The notes: generated from the letters alone by a model not told the origin. A DNA stretch of 64,000 bases from Bremerella sp. JC817 (GCF_040718835.1 NZ_JBFEFG010000267.1:417501-481500), one strand, 5' to 3'. Shown: positions 38,301 through 48,006, counted from the stretch's first letter. Made by a program: numbers and translations.

Positions 38301-41300
38301 CTCGCAAGACCAAGAGGTGCTTGTCGCCAAGCACACTCTGAAGTCAAACGACCAGGGTGAGGCGCGTCAAACGTTGAAGCTTGAAGAAGGTGGTCGCTAC
38401 ATTCTTCGCTTCACTGGTGTCGATCGCTTCAAGCACGACATCTCTGCCCAGGCCGACGTCCGCATCTCAGACGAGAACGATCGTGTTCGGCTGCATATCC
38501 TGGCCGATCGCCACTTGCTGAAAGCAGGCGAGAAGACTTCGGTCGATGTCCATTGGCGTGGCGAACCAACGATGGCGTTGGTGACCTTCGAGGGCTCGAA
38601 GATCCTGGACTATCGCCTGGTCGAACTTAAGGCCGGGAAGAACGCGTTGAAGTTTGATGTCGACACGTTCCTGGCACCGAACTTCCAGTTGGCCATCGCA
38701 GCGATGACCGACCCTAAGCAGAAAAAGGGAGAGAAGGACGAAGAATCGCCGATTCGCTTCCATTCCGCGGAGAGTGAATTCCAGGTCGAACGCGACTTGA
38801 ACATCGCCTTGAAGTTGCCTGAGTCGGCCCGTCCTGGCGACACCGTGAAAGCGGAACTCACCACAACCGATGCCCTGGGCAACCCGGTCGCGGCCGAGTT
38901 GAGCCTGGCATTGATCGAGAAAAGTTTGCTCGACCAGTTCCCATCGACGCTGGCCAAGCCGAATCAGTTCTGGCACGGCAACCCGCGCCTGTTCGCCATG
39001 CGGGCCAGCTCCAGCATCGACTTTTTCTACCAGCCTGCGACCCAGGAAATCGACAGCCGCTTGTTGGCCGAAGAAGAGCGTCTGGAAGAGATCGAAGAGA
39101 CTCGCCTCGAGCTGAGCGACTTCGCCGACGCGCGTCGGCGCGACTTCGACATGCCAGTCGTGGCTGCGGAAGAGTCGATGGCGATGGATGGTGCTTACAA
39201 CGGAGCCTATAGCGGTCCGTCCGGGGGCATGGGCGGCTATGGCGGGGACAAGATGCAATTTGGCGAGATTCAGCAGCAACAGATGGCTCAGCTGCCAATG
39301 TCTGGCCGAAAGTCGGCACGGGAAGTCAGCGGCCTTTCTTCAAAGCCTGACAGCCAGGTCTTTTCGTTCTTCGTCGGTTCGGCCGATCGAGGCGTGAATA
39401 GTGCGATTCCACAACTTCAAAATGGCCGCTGGGATATCGATGCGGATGACACCAACTGGTACTTCGACTCGAAAGGGGAGCCGGGGCTCGGCTACCAGGT
39501 GATCGATCGGAATGGTCAATACTCGAATCGATTTATCGCGTTGGCTGCCATTCAACCCGACGGCAATACGAATCTCTTCGGCGTGCTTAACCGCGCTGCC
39601 AAACCAGGCGAAACGGTTCTGCCAGGTCTTCCGCCGCAGGAAACCGCTTTCTGGGCACCCAACCTGACGACCGATGACAAAGGCGTGGCCAGTGTCGAAA
39701 TCACGCTGCCACCCAAGTCGACGACCTGGAAGTTACTTTCCAACGGGATTACGGTCGAAACGTTGGCCGGGGAAGCTGAGGCGGAGCTGACAGTCTCGAA
39801 ACCGTTGTTTGCCGACGTGAAACTACCGATGGCCCTGCAAAGCGGCGACAAGATTCAGGTTCCAGTTCGGGTCTTCAAACGAGATGGCCAGCCAGGCAGT
39901 GTCGAACTGACGCTCGAAATCACAATTGGCGAGAAGAGGGTCACGCAAACCAAGACCGTCGAGTTCAAGACAGAGAACGAAAAGCAACTGCTGATTCCAC
40001 TCGAGATCGATCCCGCTTCGGTGAAGTCGTCCGATACGTCTTCGGCCAGCTTCCAGTTAATGGTCAAGTCGGGCGAGATGGTCGACATCCAACGTCAGAC
40101 GGTGCCGATCCGAGAACGAAGCTATCGCGTTGTCCGTTCTGCCGGCGGGAAGGCTTCCAGCGACATGACTGCCACGGTTGCCTATCCCGAAGGAATGCCC
40201 TGGGAAGATCCGCAGTTGACGGTGGTCATCGGCCCGAACGTTCGAGCCGATCTGCTAAATGTCCTCGATCCTCCGATCATGCCGCTGTACCGCTGCGGTA
40301 CAATCACGGCGACACCGATCGATACACTGACCAGCGACATTCTGGCAGGGCTCGCGTTGGAAGGTTTGCTGCAGCAAAGCCCCGATCAAGGGGGCCCTTC
40401 GCTCGACTCGGTGAAAGCGAAAGTCGATTCCGCCATCGCATCGTTGATTGTGATGCAGAAAGATGATGGTGGTTTTAGCTGGAGTGGTGCGGCTCGCGAC
40501 ACGAATCGTTATTCGACCGCACGTGCTTTGTGGGCTTTGGCCGCGGCACGCAAGGCAGGGCACCGGGTCAATACCGACCTGATCCAGAAGACGGTGCATG
40601 CCTTGAAGAACGAAGTGCCAAAGCTTCCTGTGGGCGACTACGACAGCAAGGCGACGATCTTGCATGCGTTGACGGTCGCCGATGTTGGCGACTTCTCGCT
40701 GGCGAATCAGCTGTATCGCAATCGTCCCTCGCTGACCGCTTCCGGCTGTGCCTATCTGGCGTTGACGTTCGCGGAAATGAATCGCAACGATACGGCCCGC
40801 GAACTGACCACGCTGGCGAAGACCAAGCTTGGCGAAAAGGGCATCTCCGGCTGGAACAGCTCCGCCGTGGAAGCCAAGTCGCTGTATGCCTTGTGTGTCT
40901 TGAAGACCGAGCCGAAATCGCCAGAGCTGGCCCGGGTTGCCCAGGAAGTGCTTCAGTCGCGTCAAGGTCATCGCTGGGATCCTGACAAAGCGACGGGACC
41001 GGCCATGCTGGCGATCTGCGGCTGGACTTCTGGCCAGGCCTTGGCTGCCGAAGAGTATCAGCTCGCGATCCTGGTGAATGGCAAGGCAGTCAAAACGCTG
41101 AAGATCGACGCCAAGTCGCTCACGCAAATGGTGACCATTCCGGCTGACTTCCTGAAGCGTGAGAAGCAGGAAACCGTTCGCTTCCAACTGACGGGTCGCG
41201 GCGAGTTCACTTACCGCTGCGAACTATCGGCCGACGTCCCACTCGACAAGTTGAAGTCGAATACGACGCGATGGTACGTCAACCGCAACTACGACCCGGC

Positions 41301-43533
41301 CCCGATTCGCTTCGATGGGGAAGAGATCCCCAGTGGCTTTGGCATCGTCAGTGGTAGCTATCAGTCATTCCGCAACGACCTCAAGCAACTCGCTGCCGGT
41401 GAACGTGGCAAGGTTCGCCTCCACATTCATCGCAGCAATGTCCGAAACGACGAGGACGACCAGCAAGTTGAATACCTGGTCGTGACCGAGCCAATTCCAT
41501 CTGGCACGACGATCGATCCTTCTTCGTTGAAGGGACCCTACGAACGTTACGAGATCCACCCAGGCTTCGTCGTCTTCTATCTGGGGACCGGTCGTGGATC
41601 GCGTTACCTGCAGTACGACCTGGTCGGTATTCAGCCAGGCGAATACTACGCCGGGCCAACGCTGGTCCAAGATGTTTACCGTCCCGAAAGCCTGGCCGCC
41701 GGCGACGCGAAATCGTTGAAGGTCTTGGCCGATGGCGAAGACAGCTCTGACCAGTATCGGCTGACACCGGTCGAGTTGTACGAACTGGGTCGACGCAAGT
41801 TCGCCCAGGGAGACATTCCAGGGGCCGAGGCGCACCTGACCGAACTATTCAGCAACTGGTCACTCGACAACAACCCGCTTCGCGAGACGGTGAAAACGTT
41901 GTTCGATATTCATCTGCAGCAGAACCATTCTGCCGAAGGGGTGAAGTTCTTCGAACTGTTGATCGAAAAGTTTCCTGATGAAAAGATCCCGTTCGTCAAG
42001 CTGCTAAAGGTGGGCGATGCCTACAACGAGCTGGGCGAATACGAACGAAGCTACCTCGTCTTCCGCGCTGCCGTGGAAGCGAACTTCATGGTCGAAAGCC
42101 AGGTGGCAGGCTTCCTGGTCGATCAGGGCGAAATCATTCGCAGTATCAAGGTGATGGAAGCGTTGTTGAACGACTCGCCTCAGGAGCCATACGCTGCGAT
42201 TGCCGAATATGCCTTGGCGACCGATGTTTACACAAACGCCGCTCAGGCCGCCGAAACTCGTGAAGGAAAGCTTCGCAAGTTCTCGCGTGTTCACTTCCAG
42301 AAGAAGTCGCTCCAAATGCTCGAGCAATTCCTGACGACCCATCCGGAAGATCCTTCCGCCGATGAAGCCGCCTTCGCGTTGGCCTCCGGTATGACAGAAC
42401 TGGAACAGTATCAGCAAACGATCGATCTGTGCGAGCAGTACACCAACCGCTATCCCAAGAGCAAACACTTGAGCAGCTACTGGTACCTGACGGCGTTCTG
42501 CCACTTCGCCTTAAGCCAGCCCAAACAGGCCTTGGAGATGTCGGAGAAGGTCGCCCAGAGCGTTGCCGCTGGCCAGCAAAATGCAGACACGGTTGCCGCT
42601 CAGAATCGTTGGCGTGCCATCTACATCATGGGGCAGATCCATCACTCGCTGAATCAGGCGGCGGAAGCGATCGAGAACTATACCCAGGTGAAAGATCGGT
42701 TCGTCGATGCTTCGCAGGCCATCGAGTACTTCACCCGTCAGGCGATCTCGTTGGAGGAAGTCACCAGCTTCCTGCCGAACGAGAAGGTAGAGCTACAACT
42801 TGATTATCGCAACGTGAAGCAGTGCGAAGTGAAGGTGTATCGCATCGACCTGATGAAGTTCGGCCTGCTGCAACGCAATCTACAGAAGATCACGACGATC
42901 AACCTGGCCGGCATTCAGCCTCTGCATGAAACGACCATTCCGCTTGGCAATGGTAAGGACTATCAGAACAAGGACCGCAAGGTTCCTCTGCCACTGTCCG
43001 ACGAAGGAGCCTATCTGATCGTGGCCCGAGCCGACAATCTGCACGCCAGCGGCCTGGTGCTGATCAGTCCGTTGAAGCTGGATGTCAACGAAGATCAGAT
43101 CTCCGGCCGAGTTCGCGTGACGGTCAAGAACAAGGTGGCCGACACCTATGTCGACGACGTCCATGTGAAAGTGATCGGCACGGCAAACCCAGACTTCGTT
43201 TCGGGTGAAACCGATCTGCGGGGTATCTTCATCGGCGATGGCATCCAAGGCCGGACGACGGTGATCGCCCAGGCGAAGAAGGGGGAATATGCCTTCTTCC
43301 GTGGCGACAAAGAGCTTGCATTGACGGCCGAGGAATCAAAGCGGATGCGATCCAACGCACCGCCGATGCCTGCTCAGCAAGCGATGCCGCAAGGCAAGCA
43401 GATGGACTCTCGTCAGGAACTGTTGAAAGGGATCCAGTCGGGGAATGGTCTGATCCAAGAGGAACAGCGCCGGAACCTCGATCGTTTCTATCGCAACGAT
43501 GTGAAAGATGGCATCAAGAACTTCAAGTTCTAG
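35338..43533 (+). CDS. Giant alpha-2-macroglobulin-like protein with TPR blocks at both ends
   Basis: 2731 residues, secreted (signal peptide near LSVLLLLPTLLYAAD). Order: about 12 TPR-like helical repeats (35-525), an MG1-like beta domain (LETRNLEKVTVQIYPIDLETY, about 540), an MG2 domain with YTDRPAYRPGQLVHVRG (about 735), further beta domains, a Gly/Met-rich bait-like linker (about 1285-1320), the A2M core AFWAPNLTTDDKGV (about 1440), the alpha-toroid thioester domain (about 1665-1900, WSGAARDTNRYSTARALWAL), then a second TPR block (2140-2470) and a second MG1-like domain (2470-2731). The thioester Cys region reads YRCGTITATP (Cys1653) rather than C-x-E-Q, so no thioester should form. Family members trap proteases. 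Start ATG 35338, preferred over GTG 35212 because it begins the signal peptide. The stop codon overlaps the convergent gene. Confidence 0.85.
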   Translation: MLPNSRTFPWTLSVLLLLPTLLYAADPAPDAVTKEDERAYVLAPTPIREALQDRKYDEAIQKIDAELAKGEGDTEQLLYLKGRAFHFAGKYEDAVRTLEEQLKRFPDSHWSRKAQFGIGLAHARRGDYRSAEAAYRQQARYLLSLDRKEEVAEIYLSLAEVAFDCGEETKDQAEFNKALQFYRKALEVGPKPATQDRINLQIARSLNQIGQQGEAIQVYDRLVADGTDSATTLTARYELGDTYRKTNQLPAARKTWEDLLALHPEDKSELLPKAAFRLAETYQFPSPPSDQDLELGVAALEAYLAKYPEHEDVPEAHFQLARAYSHRGRGDDAVAALQSFLKIDQFANTDAYAEARFLLGSIYAQQNKFDEAIAAWSEYLSKHPTHSKWSEAQQRIINTQYQKAEFAYNAEDYDQARQLWREFLAKYPVDSRAQQIQFQIGESFYEQKNWDEAIQTWKQLASKFPGSHIAAQAQYRIALTTEQELNKLADALELYKQLANTPFASQAQQRINLLTGEELAVSTLRKFRSQEKPSIKLETRNLEKVTVQIYPIDLETYFRKMQTTDGIENLDIALIDPAKSFTFEIPDYEKYRLDTHTIDIPIPAPGAKEGDELAKAGVVAVTVTGERKESTTIVLQSDLDMIVKSSRDEVFVYAQNMRSGKPWENVRLLLSNGSEVFAEATTGADGVYRAKRDELHGSGDIRVLGVIDGHSAANIVSLNGLEVARGLERRGYLYTDRPAYRPGQLVHVRGIIRHVQDDRYTVPSGATYELEVLDPRGRALLYEEVKLSDFGTAGGHLILPAQAAIGSYQVVLKSTKDRSEAYYGNFQVAEFQLPRIFLEVETDENVYYRGETVRGKITARYYHGDPVIKRNLEYFIDGKQVQAQTNQQGQVEFEFPTRDLRDSRTVQIVARIPSEEAATSHNVFISSVGFSLSTKVLRETYLAGESFDVTATVKDLEGEPLATDLTLSVLRLPERVPNMHSSQAAPVPSQDQEVLVAKHTLKSNDQGEARQTLKLEEGGRYILRFTGVDRFKHDISAQADVRISDENDRVRLHILADRHLLKAGEKTSVDVHWRGEPTMALVTFEGSKILDYRLVELKAGKNALKFDVDTFLAPNFQLAIAAMTDPKQKKGEKDEESPIRFHSAESEFQVERDLNIALKLPESARPGDTVKAELTTTDALGNPVAAELSLALIEKSLLDQFPSTLAKPNQFWHGNPRLFAMRASSSIDFFYQPATQEIDSRLLAEEERLEEIEETRLELSDFADARRRDFDMPVVAAEESMAMDGAYNGAYSGPSGGMGGYGGDKMQFGEIQQQQMAQLPMSGRKSAREVSGLSSKPDSQVFSFFVGSADRGVNSAIPQLQNGRWDIDADDTNWYFDSKGEPGLGYQVIDRNGQYSNRFIALAAIQPDGNTNLFGVLNRAAKPGETVLPGLPPQETAFWAPNLTTDDKGVASVEITLPPKSTTWKLLSNGITVETLAGEAEAELTVSKPLFADVKLPMALQSGDKIQVPVRVFKRDGQPGSVELTLEITIGEKRVTQTKTVEFKTENEKQLLIPLEIDPASVKSSDTSSASFQLMVKSGEMVDIQRQTVPIRERSYRVVRSAGGKASSDMTATVAYPEGMPWEDPQLTVVIGPNVRADLLNVLDPPIMPLYRCGTITATPIDTLTSDILAGLALEGLLQQSPDQGGPSLDSVKAKVDSAIASLIVMQKDDGGFSWSGAARDTNRYSTARALWALAAARKAGHRVNTDLIQKTVHALKNEVPKLPVGDYDSKATILHALTVADVGDFSLANQLYRNRPSLTASGCAYLALTFAEMNRNDTARELTTLAKTKLGEKGISGWNSSAVEAKSLYALCVLKTEPKSPELARVAQEVLQSRQGHRWDPDKATGPAMLAICGWTSGQALAAEEYQLAILVNGKAVKTLKIDAKSLTQMVTIPADFLKREKQETVRFQLTGRGEFTYRCELSADVPLDKLKSNTTRWYVNRNYDPAPIRFDGEEIPSGFGIVSGSYQSFRNDLKQLAAGERGKVRLHIHRSNVRNDEDDQQVEYLVVTEPIPSGTTIDPSSLKGPYERYEIHPGFVVFYLGTGRGSRYLQYDLVGIQPGEYYAGPTLVQDVYRPESLAAGDAKSLKVLADGEDSSDQYRLTPVELYELGRRKFAQGDIPGAEAHLTELFSNWSLDNNPLRETVKTLFDIHLQQNHSAEGVKFFELLIEKFPDEKIPFVKLLKVGDAYNELGEYERSYLVFRAAVEANFMVESQVAGFLVDQGEIIRSIKVMEALLNDSPQEPYAAIAEYALATDVYTNAAQAAETREGKLRKFSRVHFQKKSLQMLEQFLTTHPEDPSADEAAFALASGMTELEQYQQTIDLCEQYTNRYPKSKHLSSYWYLTAFCHFALSQPKQALEMSEKVAQSVAAGQQNADTVAAQNRWRAIYIMGQIHHSLNQAAEAIENYTQVKDRFVDASQAIEYFTRQAISLEEVTSFLPNEKVELQLDYRNVKQCEVKVYRIDLMKFGLLQRNLQKITTINLAGIQPLHETTIPLGNGKDYQNKDRKVPLPLSDEGAYLIVARADNLHASGLVLISPLKLDVNEDQISGRVRVTVKNKVADTYVDDVHVKVIGTANPDFVSGETDLRGIFIGDGIQGRTTVIAQAKKGEYAFFRGDKELALTAEESKRMRSNAPPMPAQQAMPQGKQMDSRQELLKGIQSGNGLIQEEQRRNLDRFYRNDVKDGIKNFKF

Positions 43534-44669
43534 TCACGTAGCGGTGACGACATTGCTGTGGCAATGGGAACGAACACGATCAAAGGCATGAATGCCGCGA
43601 CAACCGGAGAGCGAATGATCCAGTAATTCGCTCCCATGGCCTTGCAGGCCAGGGTCACCGCGTAAAAGCAAACGACCAGCAACAAGCAGTAGCCGATCGC
43701 GATGAAGATATTGCGATTCTCTTTTCGTAAGACAATGGGCAGCCCCAGGAACAGCAACGTGATATCGAGGAATGGCTGCACGATGCGGCTATGAATCTCG
43801 ACCCGAACATCTGCGCCAACATCGAGGCTGCGATTGCTGAGCGTCGAAATCAACGCGTACGTCGAAGCATAGTCGCGCCATTGGCTGCTGGCAGTCAGCT
43901 GCTCGAAGGTGAGGTCGGTCACTAGAAAGCACTGACCTTGCTCCATCCAGGGATGGTCGTCCGGCATCAACAGAAGTGGTCCGTCCGGCAATTCGACCGA
44001 GGCGACACCCGCGGTTGTTTCTGGCTTGGTAACTCCGCTGACGAGAAATCCGCCGGGACGATCGGCCGTTGGGGGCATGTAGTCCGCTGTGGCGCCCATG
44101 ACTTCCTTCCCCACGCCATCGAACTCTCGCGGCAAGCGAAACACAGGGGACTCGATCCGCTGTTCCTTGGCAAAGGTCGCCGCCCCGTTGATCAGCACGT
44201 CGGTCCGATTGTCAAACTGCTGCTGAAGAGTCTTGCGAGATTCGCCCAGCCAGTCCTGAGCGTTACGTGTCAATCGATCCATGTAATGGGGAATCAACAG
44301 TTCGCGATTCAGCACACCCAGCACGGCGATCACGATCACTGCGATCACAATCGGTCGCACGATGCGGGCCTGCGAAATCCCTGCCGCCATGAGGGCCGTC
44401 ATTTCGTTATGACGCTGAATCCACGTCACGGTGAACATTGCCGAGATCAGCGTCAGGATACCGCTGGTCATCCCGAAGAAGGTAAACACGCGCGGGCTGT
44501 AGTAATCCCACAACACGCCGAACGTACTGCCTGTCTGGTCGCCATACTTCAAGAACTCGTCCAGGTTATTGAACGAGTCGATGACAATAAACAGTCCCGT
44601 GAAACTGATGAAGAAGATCAGAAACGACTTGAGGAACTGAAATAACAGGTATCGGTCGATTAGAAGCAT
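43530..44669 (-). CDS. LptF/LptG family permease
   Basis: 379 residues with three membrane helices at each end and a periplasmic domain in the middle, the layout of the YjgP/YjgQ (LptF/LptG) proteins that move lipopolysaccharide from the inner membrane with LptB. The N-terminal LLIDRYLLFQFLKSFLIFF and GMTSGILTLISAMFTVTWIQRHNEMTALMAAG blocks are characteristic. Only one of the pair is seen in the window; LptF and LptG cannot be told apart here. Its stop TAG at 43530-43532 shares CTAG with the stop of the A2M gene. Confidence 0.88.
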   Translation of the reverse strand: MLLIDRYLLFQFLKSFLIFFISFTGLFIVIDSFNNLDEFLKYGDQTGSTFGVLWDYYSPRVFTFFGMTSGILTLISAMFTVTWIQRHNEMTALMAAGISQARIVRPIVIAVIVIAVLGVLNRELLIPHYMDRLTRNAQDWLGESRKTLQQQFDNRTDVLINGAATFAKEQRIESPVFRLPREFDGVGKEVMGATADYMPPTADRPGGFLVSGVTKPETTAGVASVELPDGPLLLMPDDHPWMEQGQCFLVTDLTFEQLTASSQWRDYASTYALISTLSNRSLDVGADVRVEIHSRIVQPFLDITLLFLGLPIVLRKENRNIFIAIGYCLLLVVCFYAVTLACKAMGANYWIIRSPVVAAFMPLIVFVPIATAMSSPLRD

Positions 44670-44835
44670 GGGATAGAAAGTCCGCCCGGCTTGCTAGCAT
44701 CGTGAAATGGGTTCGGATGCGATTTATACCGATTCCGCTCCGATCCCCAAAGACGAAAAGCCCCACACAATTTGACGGGGGGCTGCCCAACCACGATAAA
44801 ACATACTGCCCAGTTCGATTCCTCAAGAACACCTC

Positions 44836-45606
44836 GTGGCAAAAGCGGTCGTCAAGATGCGTCGATTCAGCGGTTGGTCTCAGATGCTTGGTCGCCAGGT
44901 TGCTGGTCTGCTATTGCCAGGGACTTGTTGTCTCTGCCGGGCCGAAGTCGCCGACTATCGCAGTTCCCACGTCATCTGCGATTGTTGTCAGCAACGCCTC
45001 ACCAAGCAGCGACATTGTTCGCGCTGCAGTGCCGTGCTAGCTCACGACCAGGTATTGCCTGACGGGGGCTGCCCGTGGTGCCATCATCTGAAGCTGCCGT
45101 TCGATGCAATCTTTGCGGTGGGCAATTACGAGGGCTCGCTTCGCGACGCGCTACTGCAAGCGAAGCTGCGTGGAGGCTCGGCGGCAGCATGGGACCTGGG
45201 TCAACTTCTGGCAGGCCGGTGTGACTCGCTGCAGGATGCTTCCCCAGTGGCGGTCCCGGTACCGATGTACTGGACGCGTCGCCTTCGTCGGGGAATTCAT
45301 ACCGCACAGCTTCTCGCAAAATCCCTGGCCTCGGCTGGCAATTGGTCCTGTTTTCCGCTGGTTTCGTGTCAAAGGCCGCTCGCGAAACAGAGTGAGCTAC
45401 CTTTCTCTAGCCGCAAGGCGAACGTCCGTGGGGCATTCGCCGTAAGAGGAACCGTCCCGACAGATCGGCCGATTGTGCTGGTTGACGACATTATGACCAC
45501 CGGAGCGACTCTGACGGAGCTAGGGCGTGTCCTCCGCCAGGCAGGGGCCCAGCAGGTTTACGTAGCGATCGTGGCAAGGTCGACTCCCGACTACGTTAAC
45601 GCTTAA
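44836..45606 (+). CDS. ComF family phosphoribosyltransferase-like protein
   Basis: 256 residues. An N-terminal four-cysteine zinc site (CCLCRAE, CDCC, CSRC, CPWC) precedes the phosphoribosyltransferase domain, in which VLVDDIMTTGAT is the PRPP-binding loop. ComF proteins are involved in DNA uptake in Gram-positive bacteria; in planctomycetes the role is unknown, and nucleotide scavenging is an alternative. Start GTG 44836; ATG 44857 is a shorter alternative. It is divergent from the LptF/LptG gene. Confidence 0.85.
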   Translation: MAKAVVKMRRFSGWSQMLGRQVAGLLLPGTCCLCRAEVADYRSSHVICDCCQQRLTKQRHCSRCSAVLAHDQVLPDGGCPWCHHLKLPFDAIFAVGNYEGSLRDALLQAKLRGGSAAAWDLGQLLAGRCDSLQDASPVAVPVPMYWTRRLRRGIHTAQLLAKSLASAGNWSCFPLVSCQRPLAKQSELPFSSRKANVRGAFAVRGTVPTDRPIVLVDDIMTTGATLTELGRVLRQAGAQQVYVAIVARSTPDYVNA

Positions 45607-45828
45607 ACAGACCTTGCCAGCCGATTTTCAGAAAAATCAGACCGATTTGACTGTTTTGTCCGCGTAGAAAGAATCGAAGCAAGAGGGTGGGATGAACGAT
45701 CGAACCCTACTTGTTGATGTGGTTCGCAGGGAGCTGGATGCGTCCGACCTGGTTCGTCCCGACAAGGATGGCCTTCCCTCGACCCGACTAATATCGCGAC
45801 AGCAACGAGCCGAAGAGAATCCACCCTT

Positions 45829-46788
45829 ATGGACCCTGAATCGTCGAAAAAGAATGCAGCCCCGGTCAGTGGCTTCTCTGCCTTCCGTCGCGCGGTGCTT
45901 CGAGGACTGGCGATTGCCGCTCCTCCGCTGCTGACCTTCGTGATTTTTATCTGGATCTTTTCGACGGTCCAAAACTACATTCTGGCCCCGATCGAATCGA
46001 CTGCTCGCACGACGATCGCCTGGAGCATCCAGGATGTCCACCGCGAACTTCCCAACGTCGCCCCGGAAGCGACCCGCGCCGAATACAAATCGGTCATCTA
46101 TCGTAAGACTGCCAACGGTCAGTGGGTCCCTGGCAAGATCTACGACTTCGTCTACGACAACCTGCGCGATCAACCGATGCCGGCCTCAGGCTATGGCATC
46201 TACGAACAATACGTGCAGTATCGGTACCTGCAACGACGGTTCACGATTCCTCTGCTGCTGTGTGTCTGCTTGCTGGCGCTCTATTTCACCGGAAAATTTA
46301 TGGCAGCGGGCCTCGGTCGTATTCTATGGAATGCCTCGGAGCGACAGATCATGCATCGGCTCCCTATCATTCGAAATGTTTATGGTTCGGTCAAACAGGT
46401 CACCGACTTTTTGCTAAACGAACAAGAAATCCAATTCACTCGTGTGGTTGCCGTCGAGTATCCACGTAAGGGGATGTGGTCACTCGGCTTCGTAACCAGC
46501 GAAAGCCTGCTAGATATCAAAGACAAAGCGGGCGAACCGGTCGTCACCATTCTGGTTCCAACCTCGCCGATGCCGGCTACTGGTTTTACCATTAACGCGA
46601 AGAAGAGCGAGACGATCGAATTGAATATTACGCTGGACCAGGCGTTCCAATTCATTGTCAGCTGCGGTGTGGTGGTTCCGTCCCATCAGCAGACTTCGGT
46701 GTCGCCGGTAGCAGGGCAAATTCAATCGCGATTGAAGCAGCGCGAAGAAGAACCCAAAAGCGCTATTCCTCACCAAGAAAATGGTTAA
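45829..46788 (+). CDS. DUF502 family membrane protein
   Basis: 319 residues with two membrane helices (about residues 22-46 and 138-160). The conserved block RLPIIRNVYGSVKQVTDFLL and the following GFVTSE / VFVPTSPMPATG-type segments (here ILVPTSPMPATGF) define the DUF502 family. A function is not established in the family; membrane-associated regulation of transport has been proposed. The internal block between the helices, about 90 residues, is longer than in most homologues. It starts 222 bases after comF. Confidence 0.85.
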   Translation: MDPESSKKNAAPVSGFSAFRRAVLRGLAIAAPPLLTFVIFIWIFSTVQNYILAPIESTARTTIAWSIQDVHRELPNVAPEATRAEYKSVIYRKTANGQWVPGKIYDFVYDNLRDQPMPASGYGIYEQYVQYRYLQRRFTIPLLLCVCLLALYFTGKFMAAGLGRILWNASERQIMHRLPIIRNVYGSVKQVTDFLLNEQEIQFTRVVAVEYPRKGMWSLGFVTSESLLDIKDKAGEPVVTILVPTSPMPATGFTINAKKSETIELNITLDQAFQFIVSCGVVVPSHQQTSVSPVAGQIQSRLKQREEEPKSAIPHQENG

Positions 46789-47057
46789 GAGTTGTTCGAT
46801 TTTGATTGATCGAATCGTCACTTTTTTAAATCTTATCTCCGATTGGTTACCCCAACTCCCCCCTTGCGCAATTATTTTGTATGCTAATGAGTCGTTCAGA
46901 CCATTAGCGACCCCATCGCTCTAGCGGCGCTGATTCAATTCAGAGAGCGAACGTCTGAACTCACCACCAGATTGGCAGCCTTCCCCAGGACACCGTCCTG
47001 GCGACAAGGCGACCTCCATCTCATCCCGCCTTCGATTCATGGAACGAAATAGCACGT

Positions 47058-47996
47058 ATGAATGGTGAGCCTCTTCGTATCGGCACGCGCAGCAGCCCGT
47101 TGGCTTTATGGCAAGCCAACTTCGTCGCCGAAGAACTAAAACGTAGCGGCCAGGCAGTCGAGATCGTCCATGTCTCGACCACCGGTGACGTGTCATCCGG
47201 CCCGCTCGGCGACATCGGCGGACAAGGTCTCTTCACCAAAGAGATCCAGGCCGCACTATACGACAAGCGCGTCGACATCGCCGTGCACAGCCTGAAAGAT
47301 CTGCCTACCGAACCAACGCCTGGGCTTGCTCTGGCAGCAGTTCCGGTTCGCGAAGCGTGCGGAGACGTTCTTGTTTCGCGTGGTGGCTTTCATGTCGACA
47401 CCTTGCCCCAAGGTGCCGTGATCGGCACCGGCAGCGTTCGTCGTCGTGCGCAGCTTCTTCATACTCGTCCGGACCTCGAGATCCGCGACATCCGTGGCAA
47501 CGTGGAAACACGCCTGCGTAAGATGGACGAAGGCGAATACGAAGCAATCGTGCTAGCGGAAGCAGGTCTGCGTCGTCTCGAAATGGCCGAACGGATCGTG
47601 CACGTGATCGACAAGCGCGTTATGCTGCCAGCCGTTGGTCAGGGCGCCTTGGGCATCGAGGTTCGTGAGACCGATCATCGTGCCAAGACAGCTGTCAGCG
47701 TGCTACATCATCCCGATAGCTTCCACTGCGTTCAGGCCGAACGCATTCTGCTGGCAGAGCTTCGCGGTGGCTGCCTTGCTCCGGTGGGTGCTTGGGCTCG
47801 CATTGAAGTCGAACGCGATCTGTTGCACCTGGATGGCATTGTCATCAGTGGCGACGGCGTGCAGAAGATCTCGGCCTATGCTTGCGGTCCGCCAACCAAG
47901 GCGATTGAGATCGGTCGTCAGGTGGCATCGCAACTGATCATTCAAGGCGCTCAGCGAATCATCAGCTACGCCCGCTCGACCGGCGGCCGAGGCTAG
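47058..47996 (+). CDS. hemC: Hydroxymethylbilane synthase (porphobilinogen deaminase)
   Basis: HemC joins four porphobilinogen units in haem and related tetrapyrrole synthesis. 312 residues: IGTRSSPLALWQA at the start, VHSLKDLPTEP, GTGSVRRRAQLL, and the cofactor-binding Cys in ELRGGCLAPVG (about residue 239), to which the dipyrromethane cofactor is attached. It stands alone, with a long hairpin downstream, just before the flagellar operon. Confidence 0.96.
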   Translation: MNGEPLRIGTRSSPLALWQANFVAEELKRSGQAVEIVHVSTTGDVSSGPLGDIGGQGLFTKEIQAALYDKRVDIAVHSLKDLPTEPTPGLALAAVPVREACGDVLVSRGGFHVDTLPQGAVIGTGSVRRRAQLLHTRPDLEIRDIRGNVETRLRKMDEGEYEAIVLAEAGLRRLEMAERIVHVIDKRVMLPAVGQGALGIEVRETDHRAKTAVSVLHHPDSFHCVQAERILLAELRGGCLAPVGAWARIEVERDLLHLDGIVISGDGVQKISAYACGPPTKAIEIGRQVASQLIIQGAQRIISYARSTGGRG

Positions 47997-48006
47997 TTCC
48001 GCAATC

